Position numbers and translations under genes: made by a program. Below, one piece after another: positions 20,736 to 32,876 of a stretch of DNA of 64,000 nucleotides. The stretch is from contig WPIO01000023.1 of NCBI GenBank assembly GCA_009760855.2, forward strand, positions 1,491,501 to 1,555,500, read 5' to 3'. Under the pieces are notes generated by a model that worked only from the letters and a program-made list of their open reading frames with translations, was not told where the DNA came from and searched no databases. Each line of letters begins with the position of its first letter. The first letter of the stretch is position 1. Source of the DNA: Cristatella mucedo (Eukaryota > Bryozoa > Phylactolaemata > Cristatellidae).

Positions 20736-23204
20736 TTACCTTTCCATCATAGAAACCCCGACATAGACTCTGCTTGGTGAGTGAGGTATGACCAAACCCA
20801 GTTTATGTTTTTTGCGTTTGGCAACGGAGTCCAACGGAAGAACCGCTTACTCGATCTTGTCCTACGATTGCGAGATCTCTTTGACACAAATGTCGCTTAG
20901 AGATCAAAATGCACATGTGCCGTTTCCCTCTCACGGTTGCTTCGCTCACGAATGTCGCCGTTCTCGAGCAGAAAAGCTCTCTCGGTGGAATCAAGTGCGT
21001 GGACGTTCGGACGCAGCCTCTTCACAGAAAACGCTCGATTTCGACGGAGCGCACGAATGTTCTTGCTAAAAGACAACCCTTTTCGAGAGCCCTAAACAGA
21101 AAGTGGGAGGCGAGCTGCTGGCGGATAACAACAGAACGTAGTTTCAGTATCCGGCTCCACGCTCGGCGTGGATGGAACTGGGTGCAGCACGAGTGTGCCA
21201 CCTGTTTTTGTGCATCGACAACGAATATCTATTACGCGCCGAGCAAGACGTCCGACGAGATGAGCGACAGAGTGGGAAGAAAGAGGTCCAGGGTGGGTGC
21301 TATTATTATTATAGAGAATGTGGTGTCGATGACTTCGTAAGAGCCACTCTTTGAAAACTTGCCATCAGGAAGAGGCGGCTGCTGCGTTCGCGAAAGCAAC
21401 TTGTTTTGGGCTGCTCGGCTGTGGACGTGCGAATTCTGACAGTTTTTAAATTAATAGTATGGGGAAAGTATCGACCGCGTCAGCAGCCCCTAGATGGGCG
21501 TGCTATTCAACTCGAACTAGAAGCCTGTTAATTACTTACGTAAGAAATTAAATTAAAAAAAATCAAAGTCTGCAATGAAGAAAAAAGCTGTCACCGCCCA
21601 AATCTCGAGTTAAACTTCAAAAGGAAAGTCCTGAAATTGCGAAGAAAGCCTTGAGTACGTGTTGATTATGGTATGTGCCTTGAGTGTGTATTGCAAGCGT
21701 CACCCTTAGAGCGTGCTGCTGCTTCTTCTTTTTCTCGATGCCCAGCGAAGTTTGAGAATCGCACCTCTTCTTCCTGAAAAGGCCGTCACCGTTTGTTTTG
21801 GCGAACTGCATCAATGATGGACCACTGGAACGAATTTACTATTGCAGCAAAGACATCAACGAGTAGGACTAAATAGATCTCGATACCGAGTTCCTATTTA
21901 AATGACGTCGGATAGCGGTCGGAGGCGGGAGGCAATAGAGTTAATACAGATAAATCTTGTATTTTAAGACATTTTCATGACTTACAACCTTATAGGGCTA
22001 GATAAAAATTAAGAAGCTAATCCCTGGCAGGCCGCTTGGGTCAGGATAAGAATTTCGTTTTATATCTTACAGCCAAACGAAGTTCGGAGATCACTTTCGC
22101 AAGAAAGAGACTTGCATGGCTCAATATCGTGGAATTTAAATATCAACGTTGCAGCCAAATCAACTATCAACGTTAGAAGCTGATTTGATTTGTCCGCTAT
22201 CCGCGAATACGTAATTACACTAGCCCGTCTAAAGGGTACCAGACAGCTAGTGAAATAGTTAGCTAGCTATTTTGGGAAGTCATTCCAATCTTAGGTTACT
22301 AGTATTAGGATTGAACAGGATGACTAGCTGCAGAGGCGGTCTTCTAGATAACACCTAAAAACGATTAGCAATCGTCAAAGAAGTTACGCCTCGACTACGA
22401 GCCTCCAATAATAGTGCAGAACGGCACCGTTAATTAGTAGAGCACAGTCACTTAATCCTGCCGGAAAGTTAAGGTTTCCTACGAGGCGGTTTTTTCTCGT
22501 CATTTAGCTCAGAGGAAATTTGCCGACATCCAGGACCGTACGTTTGCATGTCATGGGTGGCTGTATACATCATTGCGGGTAATTCTGAGTAATTAGGCGA
22601 GAAGTACAGCTGGTTGCCGTCGGCAAAGAAGTGGTGGCCGATGGAGTGGGGCCTGAATTACCAATACCGAGGCACTGAATTATCTTGTGCAGAGGCGCTG
22701 AATTACCTTGCCCGAAGGCATTTTACAAATGGAAAAGAGCCGAGATGGACCGAGAAAGATTTCCAAGGCGCTCAACACGTGATAAGTCTCCTGGATAAGA
22801 TCTGACCGCCAAACGTTGCGAGCTGTACTCGACAAGACAGGTACTGTTCGAAGCATGCCCGTACAATGTCAGCTTCAGATCGACCGCTTTTCTCATAGCT
22901 CAAGAATGAGCTTATGACGGCTGATTTCGTAAGCTGCCACGAGGTCGGGCAGGTAAAAAGCAGCGACAGCTACCGTCATTATTGCTATTCAGCATGTCAC
23001 CAGTCGCAGTCGCGGGAAAAGGAGTTTCCCTGGAAAGAGTGTCTCGCGAATCGCCAGTCATCAAAAAAAGACGGCCGGAGAAAGAGCGATCATTGTGGCT
23101 TAATCTTCGTGCGACGGCCATGTTTTGGACTCGTCTGCTTGCGGACAAGCCGCCGAATTATGTACGGCCTTTGAGTTGGGCGACTGCCCTTTGATGCCCG
23201 TGTA
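20736..23204. other. Intergenic, no recognised feature
   Basis: No exon, RNA gene or repeat family recognised. Open frames at 20788-21340 overlap one another and lack domains. Confidence 0.4.
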
Positions 23205-23550
23205 TAGCCTGGAACTCACTTCTGACTTCCGTCACGACATCCCCTGACTTGACCACGATTAAAATTAAAAACTCGTCTATTTATGACAGCATTTAGTGGG
23301 CCTCTGTGGTTCGTCATCGATATGCTTATGCGTGCTGACACTGTGCATGCTGCCACTAACCACATTTGCATGCTGACCATGTGCATGTCACCCCTAACCA
23401 TGCTATTCATGTTGTTTATCAAGCATGATATTTCCACTCACCATTCGACCGTGTGTCCTTTGCAGCAAATGTAAAGCGCCTAGAAAGAGATTGGGTTCTC
23501 TGGGGCGCTTTATCAAGTGAATTATTATTATTACTATTATTATTATGACC
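23205..23550 (+). mobile_element. L2/CR1-type LINE 3' fragment
   Basis: TGGAACTCACTTCTGACTTC ('WNSLLTS'), the 3' UTR, the GCGC terminus and an (ATT)n tail to 23547. 5'-truncated. Confidence 0.9.
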
Positions 23551-24125
23551 TCGCCCTTCGGTGTAAATTTATTGCTGGGTCCTTTGTAAAGAATACGTGT
23601 ATAATTGCTGAGTCAAGCTGTCTGTAGAGTTGGCGAGAGCGTGCCCGAGCGGGGAGGGGGTGAGTTGGCGAGAGCTCGAAGGCCCGAGTGAGGGCGATGT
23701 CGAAATACACCGTTGAGGCATTCGTCGGGGCTGCCGACTTGAGCCGGAGAATTCCGTCGGGTACAATTCGCTGCGGCGCACGCTTCGTCGGTGCGGTATT
23801 CGCCTTGCAATAATTAGTTGGGAGCTCTATGAGTCAAAAAATGGGTTTTTTAAATAGCAGTGGAAAGCCGATTTGAATGAATGATGTTGGAATAATTGCT
23901 CTAGTAATCACTATGAACCTGAGCAACGGGTAGCCTAAGCTAGCTCTCCAATGAAGGCTGATGAGGGATCATTCCTGCTGCTGCCAGGGGTTGGCGAATT
24001 CGCGTATTTCCCAGCTCTGCTAGGAGGCCCGGACAAAGCAAGGGTGAGCCAAGGAGTGCACATCCGACATCCTCTGCATGATTTACAGCACCGTTTCGAG
24101 CCGCCATCTTCTGGAAGCGAGCCAG

Positions 24126-24355
24126 CTTCCCCCCCCCCCAGCAGACCGGCTAGCTGCAAGTGTACGCAGGCGGATTAGCCGGGATGTCCCGGATGTCGCA
24201 GATGGCTTAATTACTTCGCGTTGCGGATTCCGACCGCAGGCACGCCTTTACTTTAATCTCTGAGAAAAGATCCAGCAGCAGTGACTAGCAAGATGAGGGA
24301 TGCAGCCGCCTCACAGCCCGCCTCACTGACCTCCGCAGTAGCTCAGCTGTCACTG
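24126..24355. repeat. Dispersed repeat, copy 1
   Basis: Matches 25476-25690 in the same orientation: CAGCAGACCGGCTAGCTGC vs CAGCAGACCAGCTGTAAG, shared GCGGATTAGCCGGGATG-like and CTTTAATCTC..GAAAAGA..CCAGCAGC segments. Family unknown. Confidence 0.75.
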
Positions 24356-24774
24356 TCCTTCAAGCTCTGCTGAGAGTCGCTCAAATCTTGTGGTCACCGC
24401 GACGATTATTATGTCGTCAGCCTCTCATAAAGTGTACCTAGAGAATGTACGTTCAATTTGCAATAGACCCGCAATTTATACGTGACACGATTCTCGATTA
24501 AGCTAGCTACCTGTTTACTGCGACCGAGATATGGCTCGAATAGGTTAGTAAACCGTCGCGGAGGCGACCCCATACATCTTATCGGCTTATCTTTTTGTTA
24601 AACCCCGAGGCCAAAAAAACTGGTGGCTGAGTAGCCACGATCGTTTGCTTCTCCGTCCGATGTTAAGCTGTTAAAAATCCTCTCGAAGGAGAACATGCAC
24701 ATCGCTGACTTGACATTTTAAAAAGTAGCTCAACTGCACCTGCTTCTCACAGCATTACTATTGTTATCGTCAAC

Positions 24775-24872
24775 CAGTAGATACGATTTTTCTCTAGCCT
24801 ATTAAAGTGTCTAAAAATAGGTTGAATTCTCTAATGATGCTATCGAAATGTCTTGTTATTATTATTATTCGA
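24775..24872 (+). mobile_element. L2/CR1-type LINE 3' end, highly diverged
   Basis: AGTGTCTAAAAATAGGTTGA, ATTCTCTAATGATGCTATCG and (ATT)n follow the order of the LINE terminus with many substitutions. An old copy. Confidence 0.6.
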
Positions 24873-25475
24873 TGCGATCGCGAGTATGCAATCAAACGGT
24901 TTGTGTGACTGACGCGCTTTATTAACTCTTGCGGAAAACTTGTGTGCTGCCATTAGAATATGTCAGCCTGCGGCTGAACTCTCTTAATAAAAGAAGATAG
25001 CACTTACTATAATTAAAAACGACCACATGGCCCCATATCCCACAAACTGTACTCATGCTCAAGTTAGCCATTCTCCCGCGTGAAGGTACATTAGCTCTCA
25101 ATAGTGTTCTCAGGCGTAATAAGCATTCAGTAGATGATTGATTTCAGATAATGCAGTGCCACGGGCTAAGCATTTTTGCTGCTAGCGTCGCACGGTGCAG
25201 ACTGTGCCCTCTGGCCGGTCGGCAGATGAGAAATTGGGAGAGAGCGAACCCCAGCACGAGGCTACTTCCCTCTCCAGAAAAGCATGCCACTACCGCAAAA
25301 TAAGTCCGATGGAGGCTCTGTCAGTGGCAGCCGACAGTCAAGCCAGGCATTCAGCAGTGCGGTACTTCGGAGCAAAGCTGATCGGAGTCACGTCGGCTGT
25401 CCTAAGACCGGATATGTGGCAATGCCGGCTATATAAATATAATTCTTTGGCATATCAAGGCTCCGAGTGGGATAG

Positions 25476-25690
25476 CTCCCCCACCCCCAGCAGACCAGCT
25501 GTAAGTGTACCCAGGGGGATTAGACGGGATGCCCCGGAGGGCCGATGCCTAAATTACCTCATTGGAGATTACGATCGCTGGCACTCCTTTAATCTCCCAG
25601 AAAAGAGCCAGCAGCTGCGACTCTCTAGATGATGGTTTCAGCCACAGAGCCTGCCGCCGGCGACCCCTGACTGACCCCGGCAGCTGAGCC
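25476..25690. repeat. Dispersed repeat, copy 2
   Basis: Second copy of the repeat at 24126-24355, about 1.35 kb downstream. An open frame through it (25195-25632) has no recognised domain and the pair is not coding-conserved. Confidence 0.75.
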
Positions 25691-26912
25691 TCATGACCCA
25701 GTGACCACTTGCCACTTCCTAATTAATGCAATGCCGACGTCATCGTAGCAAATGTTAAAACAGCTTCGAAATCGGCAGCTACTACATTTGCACGAACACT
25801 AGTAGTAAACAGTAGCACATGTGTATATGGCAAACGGAAAACGCATGCGATCACGGCTTGACGCCATTGAGACTATTACTACGAGCACTACCGGCCAAGA
25901 GTGAGTGCCTTAGACGAGCGAACCTAAAACTAGAATGGGTGTCGGTAAAATCACCAGCACCAAGCCACTTGGTTGTTTCAAACAGTCTTGCGCGTGCCTG
26001 AAAAGAAAGACGTCTGCTCTCGGCTTGCGAAGCAGCGTGGGATTAAATAAGCGGCGACATCGCACTTCCTACATTGGTCAGTTACGCCCTCTAAAACCGC
26101 TTGCGGGCACCGAGCGGGCAGCAATTGGGGGCAGCTACTCGCACTGTCAAGCAAGCAGCGAACCGGCTTCTAAAACGGCGGCGTGCCACTTCCCCCTCCC
26201 TCGGTCATTGGCTGGGCTGGGCTGGGGGAGGGGCACTTTCAAAGTGCTGTGAAGAGCACACTTCAAGCTGGCGCCGTGTGTAATCTAACGAACCTCTGTG
26301 AAGCCACCAGGTTATTAAATGGCAGCTTCACTAGTGCTGTACGTAGTCTGCAGTAGTCCAACGATCGAGACCGACCGAAATTCCGGTTTGCAATCGAGAC
26401 AGACCGCAATGTCGCACGAATCGAAGACAGCAGTTCGTTCGCTCGTTCAAAGGTCACCTTAGTAGGCAAATTAGTGTATATAAGCTAAATAAATACTTTA
26501 CTCTAAAGAGTCAATTTTTTGGACAGTTACTCAATGCTATAGTTAAAGGACATTTAGAAATACCAGCAGCAGAGGTTATTGTATTAATAAGTTGAATTTA
26601 GAGGCGGTACTAGGTTTTCGTTTCGCTGGTCTAGACAAATAGCTACTGCTGAAAGGTAAGCACCGCTGGTCTTTTAGAAAGCCTTTGTATGCCTACTGAC
26701 TATGGCAGAGCATTCCGAATTGTTCACCTTTCGTGAACAAATTTGTGGTAACATCTTTGAAAACACGAAGCATAACAGTTCGTTTTCAGAAAAATTCTGC
26801 ATCTTCAGTCATCGAGAAATTGGACAGAAGAATTACTTGAACTTCGCAAAATTAGATGCAGCTCAAATTACCGAATTTCAAGGGTAATAGGAATGTGTAC
26901 AGTTGTACTCCA
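25691..26912. other. Intergenic, no recognised feature
   Basis: No gene or repeat family recognised with confidence. Confidence 0.4.
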
Positions 26913-26990
26913 ATAATAATAATAATATTGCACTTGATAAAGCGCCCTCAGAGAACTTAATCTCTTTCTAGGCGCTTTACATTTCCAAGA
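26913..26990 (-). mobile_element. L2/CR1-type LINE 3' end
   Basis: Minus strand terminus, with an AAT tail at 26913-26927, then GCACTTGATAAAGCGCCCTC and CTTTCTAGGCGCTTTACATT. Confidence 0.88.
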
Positions 26991-28079
26991 ATGTGAAGCC
27001 TAAAAGTCAACGTGATTAGCTGGAGTGTTTGATCGTGCATGCATGCTTGTGCAAATAGGCTGCTCAAAGAATGCATTTGAACAGAAATAGCACAATTGTA
27101 GTAGGTGTGTACGATCGTCCCGATTAGTACGATCAGTACGATCCAGCGGAATGTATAGGTGCAACTGGCTCAGGTGCGGGAGCACATGCCGATAGGACGG
27201 CAGGCCCGAAGAATGGTGCCGCCTTGCTGGTAGGCACAAGCATCTGGCATTTAGATGTCCGTGAGCACTTAATTTCGTGCACGATACGGTAAAAACAGAG
27301 ACGCTGAAAGCTGAAGTCTTGGCTTCCGTATTGGCTTCCACTGCATTCGATGCTCATTCGAAGTCAGACGTTCGGGGAAAATATGTAATAAAGGTCAGTT
27401 AATGCTAACAGCACATTTGGAATCGGATGTGAGTCGCCGACAGAAAGCCGAACCGCCAGCCGACAGCTTCTTACCACCTTTGCCACAGGCAATTGTCCTG
27501 CACATTGCCGAGCCAGCACTGCACCCATACTGCTGATCGGTTTGCTTTCACTGACAGCCCACGTCATCTCCAATATCCTGTAGCCCTGTCCCAACCTCCC
27601 TCCTGTTAGCTCCTGATGTCGTGTCAAACCAGCAGCTGTCTGCAAGCGCCAGTCCATATTTCCTGCTTCCGCCACTCACCCACACGTGGCCGATCGTGTT
27701 GAATGCACACACGAATGTGTGAGTGCACACCGGCTGCTCGTGGACCATGACAACAGTGGCACGACTGAAGATGGCCCTATTACGTTCAAGGTCTGATACT
27801 GCTCGACTATGCCTAGTGTGGCCTTCTCTGCCAAACACTTCGACGGCGTGGCAGCTGCACTCAGCCGCCATCGTAAAACCAAGTATGTTAAGCAGTTAAA
27901 GTTGGACACGACCCAAGACCATTTTAAAGAACATAGCCAGGCTTTCAGACCTGCTTGGCATGCTGGTCTGCCCTGATTGCAAAGGCAGGAGCACCGCAGT
28001 AGCTCTGCAACAGCCGATGCTTATGCAGCCTCCATTTAGCAGCTGCAGCTGCATTAGGAGCAGACAGACAGGCCGTGGC

Positions 28080-28111
<32 letters not shown>

Positions 28112-28600
28112 TAGCAGCAGCAGCAGACGCTACATCAAAGTCCATTTAACTGGCTACTTGCTGCTTTTCTTTGCTGGTAACTCACTCCTTTCGGACAGCC
28201 AGTGCGGTTGTGCAGCTAGAGAACGCCTTATCTGCTCATTGTGGTTAAGAGGGCAGACTTTATGAGCTCATTGTGGTCAAGATTGGGAGGCAGCTCATTC
28301 ATCTTGTCAGGGTGGCATTAACCCTTCTGCCAAGGAGGTGTTCAACAGCTTTTGGCACCAGCTGTTCAGCAGCTCTTCGACCAACTGGAAAATGCAGTCG
28401 AGTCTCACCGGGTGGCATGTGTCATTCTAGCGGTTGCCTTGAAAGGCTTCTTACCGTGCTGCTGAGTGATGGCTAGCTGTTCCACGAGCTCAGCGAGGTT
28501 GAGCTTGAGTTGCCAAGTGAGCTGCTCGCTGAGACTAGCTGCTCCTTCAGAGTGCAGCAGCTGCGGCCCTCCCGTCTGCAATATCTAAGACCGAGTGCTC
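26991..28600. other. Intergenic; CAG-rich segment
   Basis: No gene recognised. 28020-28130 is rich in CAG triplets, with an interrupted (CAG)n at 28078-28128 (CAG and TAG units mixed). Its open frames are polyserine or polyalanine artefacts. Confidence 0.5.
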
Positions 28601-28607
28601 AGGAGAT

Positions 28608-28721
<114 letters not shown>

Positions 28722-29159
28722 TCGTGCTTCGACAGAACGTCTAACAGCTTGCCAAACTCCAAGAGCAGCCCTCCTTCCGGTGGGGTCAGAAGTGTTTTGT
28801 TTTGCTGGTGCCGGAAGAGTCGACTTATCGGGCTGAACGCTGCGAGGCAAACGATCGCCGGATAAATTGCCTATCACATGCAGCAAGGTGCCAATAATGG
28901 TATTTTTGAGTGGATGCTAAAGTATTACCTTGGCACATCTGTAGTAGTTAAAGGGCTATTAAAAGCTCTTAGGCTCACCTCTTTACCTAGCTTACCAACA
29001 TGATTTACTAAGCTCGAGGTAAGGTAGCCGCACGAAGCAAACGTGCTGATACGAACACGTGCACCGCAGAGTAGCCTGCGTGGCTGCAGATACCGAAAGG
29101 TGCATTATTGACGTTATTGTCCAACAATATTGTACGTGGTTTTTAGTTATTGACCATTA

Positions 29160-29396
<237 letters not shown>

Positions 29397-29402
29397 CTTT
29401 TT

Positions 29403-30052
29403 TCTACCGGCCTGTACCATCAAGCGCTTACAGCTGTTGCAAAACTCTGCAGCTAGGCTTGTTTGTTATGAGCGTCACAGTTGTCACATTACACCACTTT
29501 TAGCTGACCTGCACTGGCTCCCAGTCAAGCAGCACATCGACTTCAAAGTGCTTTCACTCAATTTAGGCCCCTCCATTTTTTGGCTCCAGCCTACCTATCA
29601 GATTAACTCTCCCACCAGGCCAAGCATCGTACCACCTGCTTTCTGGAATCCAGTATTTTACCTATACTTCGTCCGAACCTCAAATCCTTTGGAGACCGTG
29701 CCTTTAGTTCGTACTCACTTCCTACTGGTATCACGACATACCCTCACTTGACGACATTTGAAAAGAAGTTAATCGCATCGATTTATGACAGTATTTAGTG
29801 GATCCATGCGATTCGTCCTTTGTGTGCTTATGAGTGCTGACATTGTGCAAGCTGCCACTTACCACATTTGCATGCTGACCCTATACATATTACCTTTAAC
29901 CATGTGATGCTTTTTAACATTGAGCATGCTACCATCAACTATTCGAGCATTCTTCCTTGACAGCAAGTATGTATGTAAAGTATGTAAAGTGACCAGAAAC
30001 AGATTAAGTTCTCTGAGGGTGCTATACAGGTGTAATATGTTATTATTATCAT
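29403..30052 (+). mobile_element. L2/CR1-type LINE, 5'-truncated with coding remnant
   Basis: Begins at the LxxLPAC position of ORF2 (CCGGCCTGTACCATCAAGCG), then RLQLLQNSAARLV, PLLADLHWLPVKQ, the 3' UTR and a TTATTATTATC tail. Frame broken in the last part. Confidence 0.92.
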
Positions 30053-30424
30053 TTCTCCCGATAGCAAAGCTATTCAAGAAAAGTTGGCACGACATAACAA
30101 TGAGTCGTGTTAGGGTAGAGCAAGCTTCTCCCTGGGCGAGGAAGCCAAATGGACGTCGGCCCTAGCACGCCACTTCCGAGGTATGGTTTTCTTAAAACCC
30201 AGTCGTGGCCAGTGGCAGTCTTTTCCGCCGAGGTCATTGGGTTTTTTGGGCAGAAATTGCTATGCTATCTGCACCAGTCTGGTCTTTTGCTAATGAAATG
30301 CAACTGTAGCAGAGGCAGCTTGACGTTTCGCATGTTAGGCATCAGCCACCTTGCCTTTGGGTTACAAATGGCTTAAAGATTGCATGACTAATGCCGGTAT
30401 CTTTTGAAAAGTAAAGTAAAAGTA

Positions 30425-30595
30425 AAGGGTAGCTGATTTACAGCCTCATTTGTATAGCAGCAGTCATTTGTATAGCAGCAGAAGAGCCCTAACGGCGATC
30501 ACCACCGCTTGCAGTCGCAATATGGGATCGCTCACTGAAGGACTCGAACCGACGACCTGGGTCGTGAAGAGCGTGCCTATTGGGTGAATAAGTCT
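30425..30595 (-). mobile_element. tRNA-derived SINE (family A)
   Basis: Minus strand with a head/B-box (GTCGGTTCGAGTCC), a GATCCCATATTGCGACTGC body, and GGGCTCTTCTGCTGCTATA tail that is partly duplicated (TTTGTATAGCAGCAG twice). Confidence 0.75.
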
Positions 30596-30739
30596 CATCC
30601 TTACTTCTGCTACTTTAGATAAAACTGCATCGACCGCAACAAGCGACTGGGGTAATTGCATCGCTTAAAAATAGTGCTAGTGCTTTAGCCTATACTCTAA
30701 AGAGTCGACGATGTCAACTGATAATGGCCAAGGCCCGCT

Positions 30740-30945
30740 AACCATATTTTACACTGTGCATGTCACCTCTAACCATGTTTTACACCTGTTTTGCATGTCA
30801 CCTCTAACCATGTTCTGCCTGTTGACATTGTGCATGTTACCACTAAAAATTTGCTCGTGCTTCCTTTACAGCATATGTCGATTGCCTAGAAAGAGATTAA
30901 GCTCTACGAGGGTGCTATACACATGTATTATTATTATTATTGTGA
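30740..30945 (+). mobile_element. L2/CR1-type LINE 3' end
   Basis: Three nearby copies of a TGTCACCTCTAACCATGTT-like 3' UTR segment, then a diverged terminus (GCCTAGAAAGAGATTAAGCT) and (ATT)n. Confidence 0.8.
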
Positions 30946-32400
30946 ATATAAGTTTGGAATGATGCTGTTCTTACTTACTATCACAACACCAAATTGATAA
31001 AATAAATTCATAAATACAATTCATTTTTATAACATCATAAGAGATTGTAATCTCCATCCATGCACTTCATAGTTTTCGTCAGGGTTTGAGGCCTCGACAT
31101 AGGTTGTCAAAGGCGAGCACCTTAATCCCTGAGCCAATCCAGGTCAGCAGTAGTGTAACTTGAGGTCGTCTGTTACTTTAATAAACTTTTATAGATGCTG
31201 CAGTCTTGCAATTTATATCTACGATAACTCGACTGCATGGCGCTGCCCACTGGGCAAGGTTGCTAGAACTGAGAACTAAGCAAGCCAATTAATTGTATCA
31301 AAATAGCTGTAAATGTGACAGGACCATCAACCGGATCTACACAGAGCTACAACTACCGAATGGATGCCGTGGTATCAGCAATATTAAAGAAGTAAATATC
31401 GTACTACTTTGGAAGTCGAACATGCGACCTCTCATGTCTCGATCTCGAGTTCTATAAACTCGGTATTTTAGGCAGATCTATAAGATTTCACGATGAATGC
31501 GAAAGCAAAGAAAAAGACTGCACATATCAAGGCCAGAAGGACAATAAGTTTATTCTTGTTGAATATGTTTGCTAAAGAATAGACTACGGTCACATTAGTA
31601 GCCAGCCTTTCTAGTAAAAAGCAGATGGTCAGAAGCAAGCGGCACTACAACTCTTTACATACCATTCGACGTCCAGGGTCAAGGCCTACTCGAGTGGCCT
31701 GACAGAGTTTATGCGTCGTGGATGAGTATATTTCAAGCCAGAGTAGAGTGGCAACCGGCACTAAGCCAATGAGTATTCGTCGTCGTCGAACCTTGCAGGT
31801 ATCGTAGCAAGCTTGAAGGGGCATGCCGGCAGAAAGTCCGGCATGCCCCTTATGCGCTAGCGGATCAAATGGTACCGGGTCTGCTGTCCCACCACCATCT
31901 CTAGAAGGGGATTGCTGCTTGATGGCTGCTAGCTGGCTAGAAAGGTACTTGCCCTCAACCAGGCACAGATTGGCATATAGGAACACACACGATCGGGCAC
32001 AGTTCGACATATAGAAAATAGGTCATATCTGACAGTCGATGCCTATTTATAGGCATATCCTAAAAGTCTTGAACTACAGGTGAGGAGTGGCCGCAGCAGA
32101 GGAAGGGGCCTGGAGCAGCTAGCAGATTGTAACCCTCTTAATTGGTGGCGCTCGGCTGGGCCGAGGCAGAAACCTGCTGAAGCCAACATTGAGGTGGGCT
32201 GCGAGGTGGGGGTGTGGCCGGTAGGAGGAGTAGGTGACCCGTTCAGCCTGATATGATTGGCTCATGCAGCTCACTGGGTGGCTACTACTGGCCACCCACC
32301 GGAGACCTGGCTACTGCAATTCTTCTGATGCTGTGTAACCTCGGGTCGCCAACGGACCGGCTGCTCAGTAATATGTCGGTGGATTGAGCCGAGCATTTCG
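30946..32400. other. Intergenic, few features
   Basis: No gene recognised. Contains the perfect hairpin at 31816-31851 listed separately. Confidence 0.4.
31816..31851. other. Perfect 14-bp stem hairpin
   Basis: AAGGGGCATGCCGG, an 8-base loop CAGAAAGT, and CCGGCATGCCCCTT. The stem is fully complementary and GC-rich. There is no T-run terminator context, and none is expected in an animal genome. Function unknown. Confidence 0.85.
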
Positions 32401-32479
32401 TTCGTGTGAGGGCTTAACTGGGGAGTTGCGAAACAGGCTGCTGCTGAAGCAGAGAGACTCTCTCAGCTGCATTCCTCCG

Positions 32480-32776
32480 GAAGCTTCTGGCAGCAGAGCT
32501 GCTGTGGCAGCAGCAGACGGCAGCAGCAGACGGCTGCAGCAGACGGCTGCACACCAGAGTAGCTGGCTCGGCTGGCAGCGCCTGCTGCTATCAGCGCTCG
32601 GGCGGCAGCCGCGTCACTGTGAGGACTGTGAGGACTCGTCGACGGAGGCGATCGAGCAGCTGCTGCTGGGCAGCGGCGGCAGCAGCAGCACATTGACGCA
32701 CTGACGCCGACCGCACTGGCCGGCTCGATGCAGCATCGCTGAGGCGAAAGTCCGCCTCGCGGACAGTGGGAATAGC
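32480..32776 (+). promoter_or_regulatory. Probable gene 2 5' UTR / promoter-proximal region
   Basis: GC- and CAG-rich DNA just upstream of the signal-peptide ATG, with imperfect tandem CAGCAGACGGCTGCAG units at about 32508-32550. Composition resembles the region just upstream of gene 3. No TATA box or defined start site seen. Confidence 0.3.
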
Positions 32777-32876
32777 ATGCGGCCGCCAAGTGCGGCGAGT
32801 TTCTCTCGGAGTTTCGCCCTGTCCTCGGCAGCACTGGTGCTGAGTCTGCTGGCCGGCTGTGAGTGCGCACGCAAAG
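32777..32876 (+). CDS. Gene 2 exon 1: signal peptide
   Basis: ATG, then 33 codons plus one base, before donor GTAAGG. Short positive N-region (MRPPSAASFSRSF), hydrophobic core (ALSSAALVLSLLAG) and a C-region with small residues (CECA), probably cleaved near Ala-Arg. Being an ATG followed by a textbook signal peptide that ends exactly at a consensus donor is strong evidence for a real first coding exon. Confidence 0.72.
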
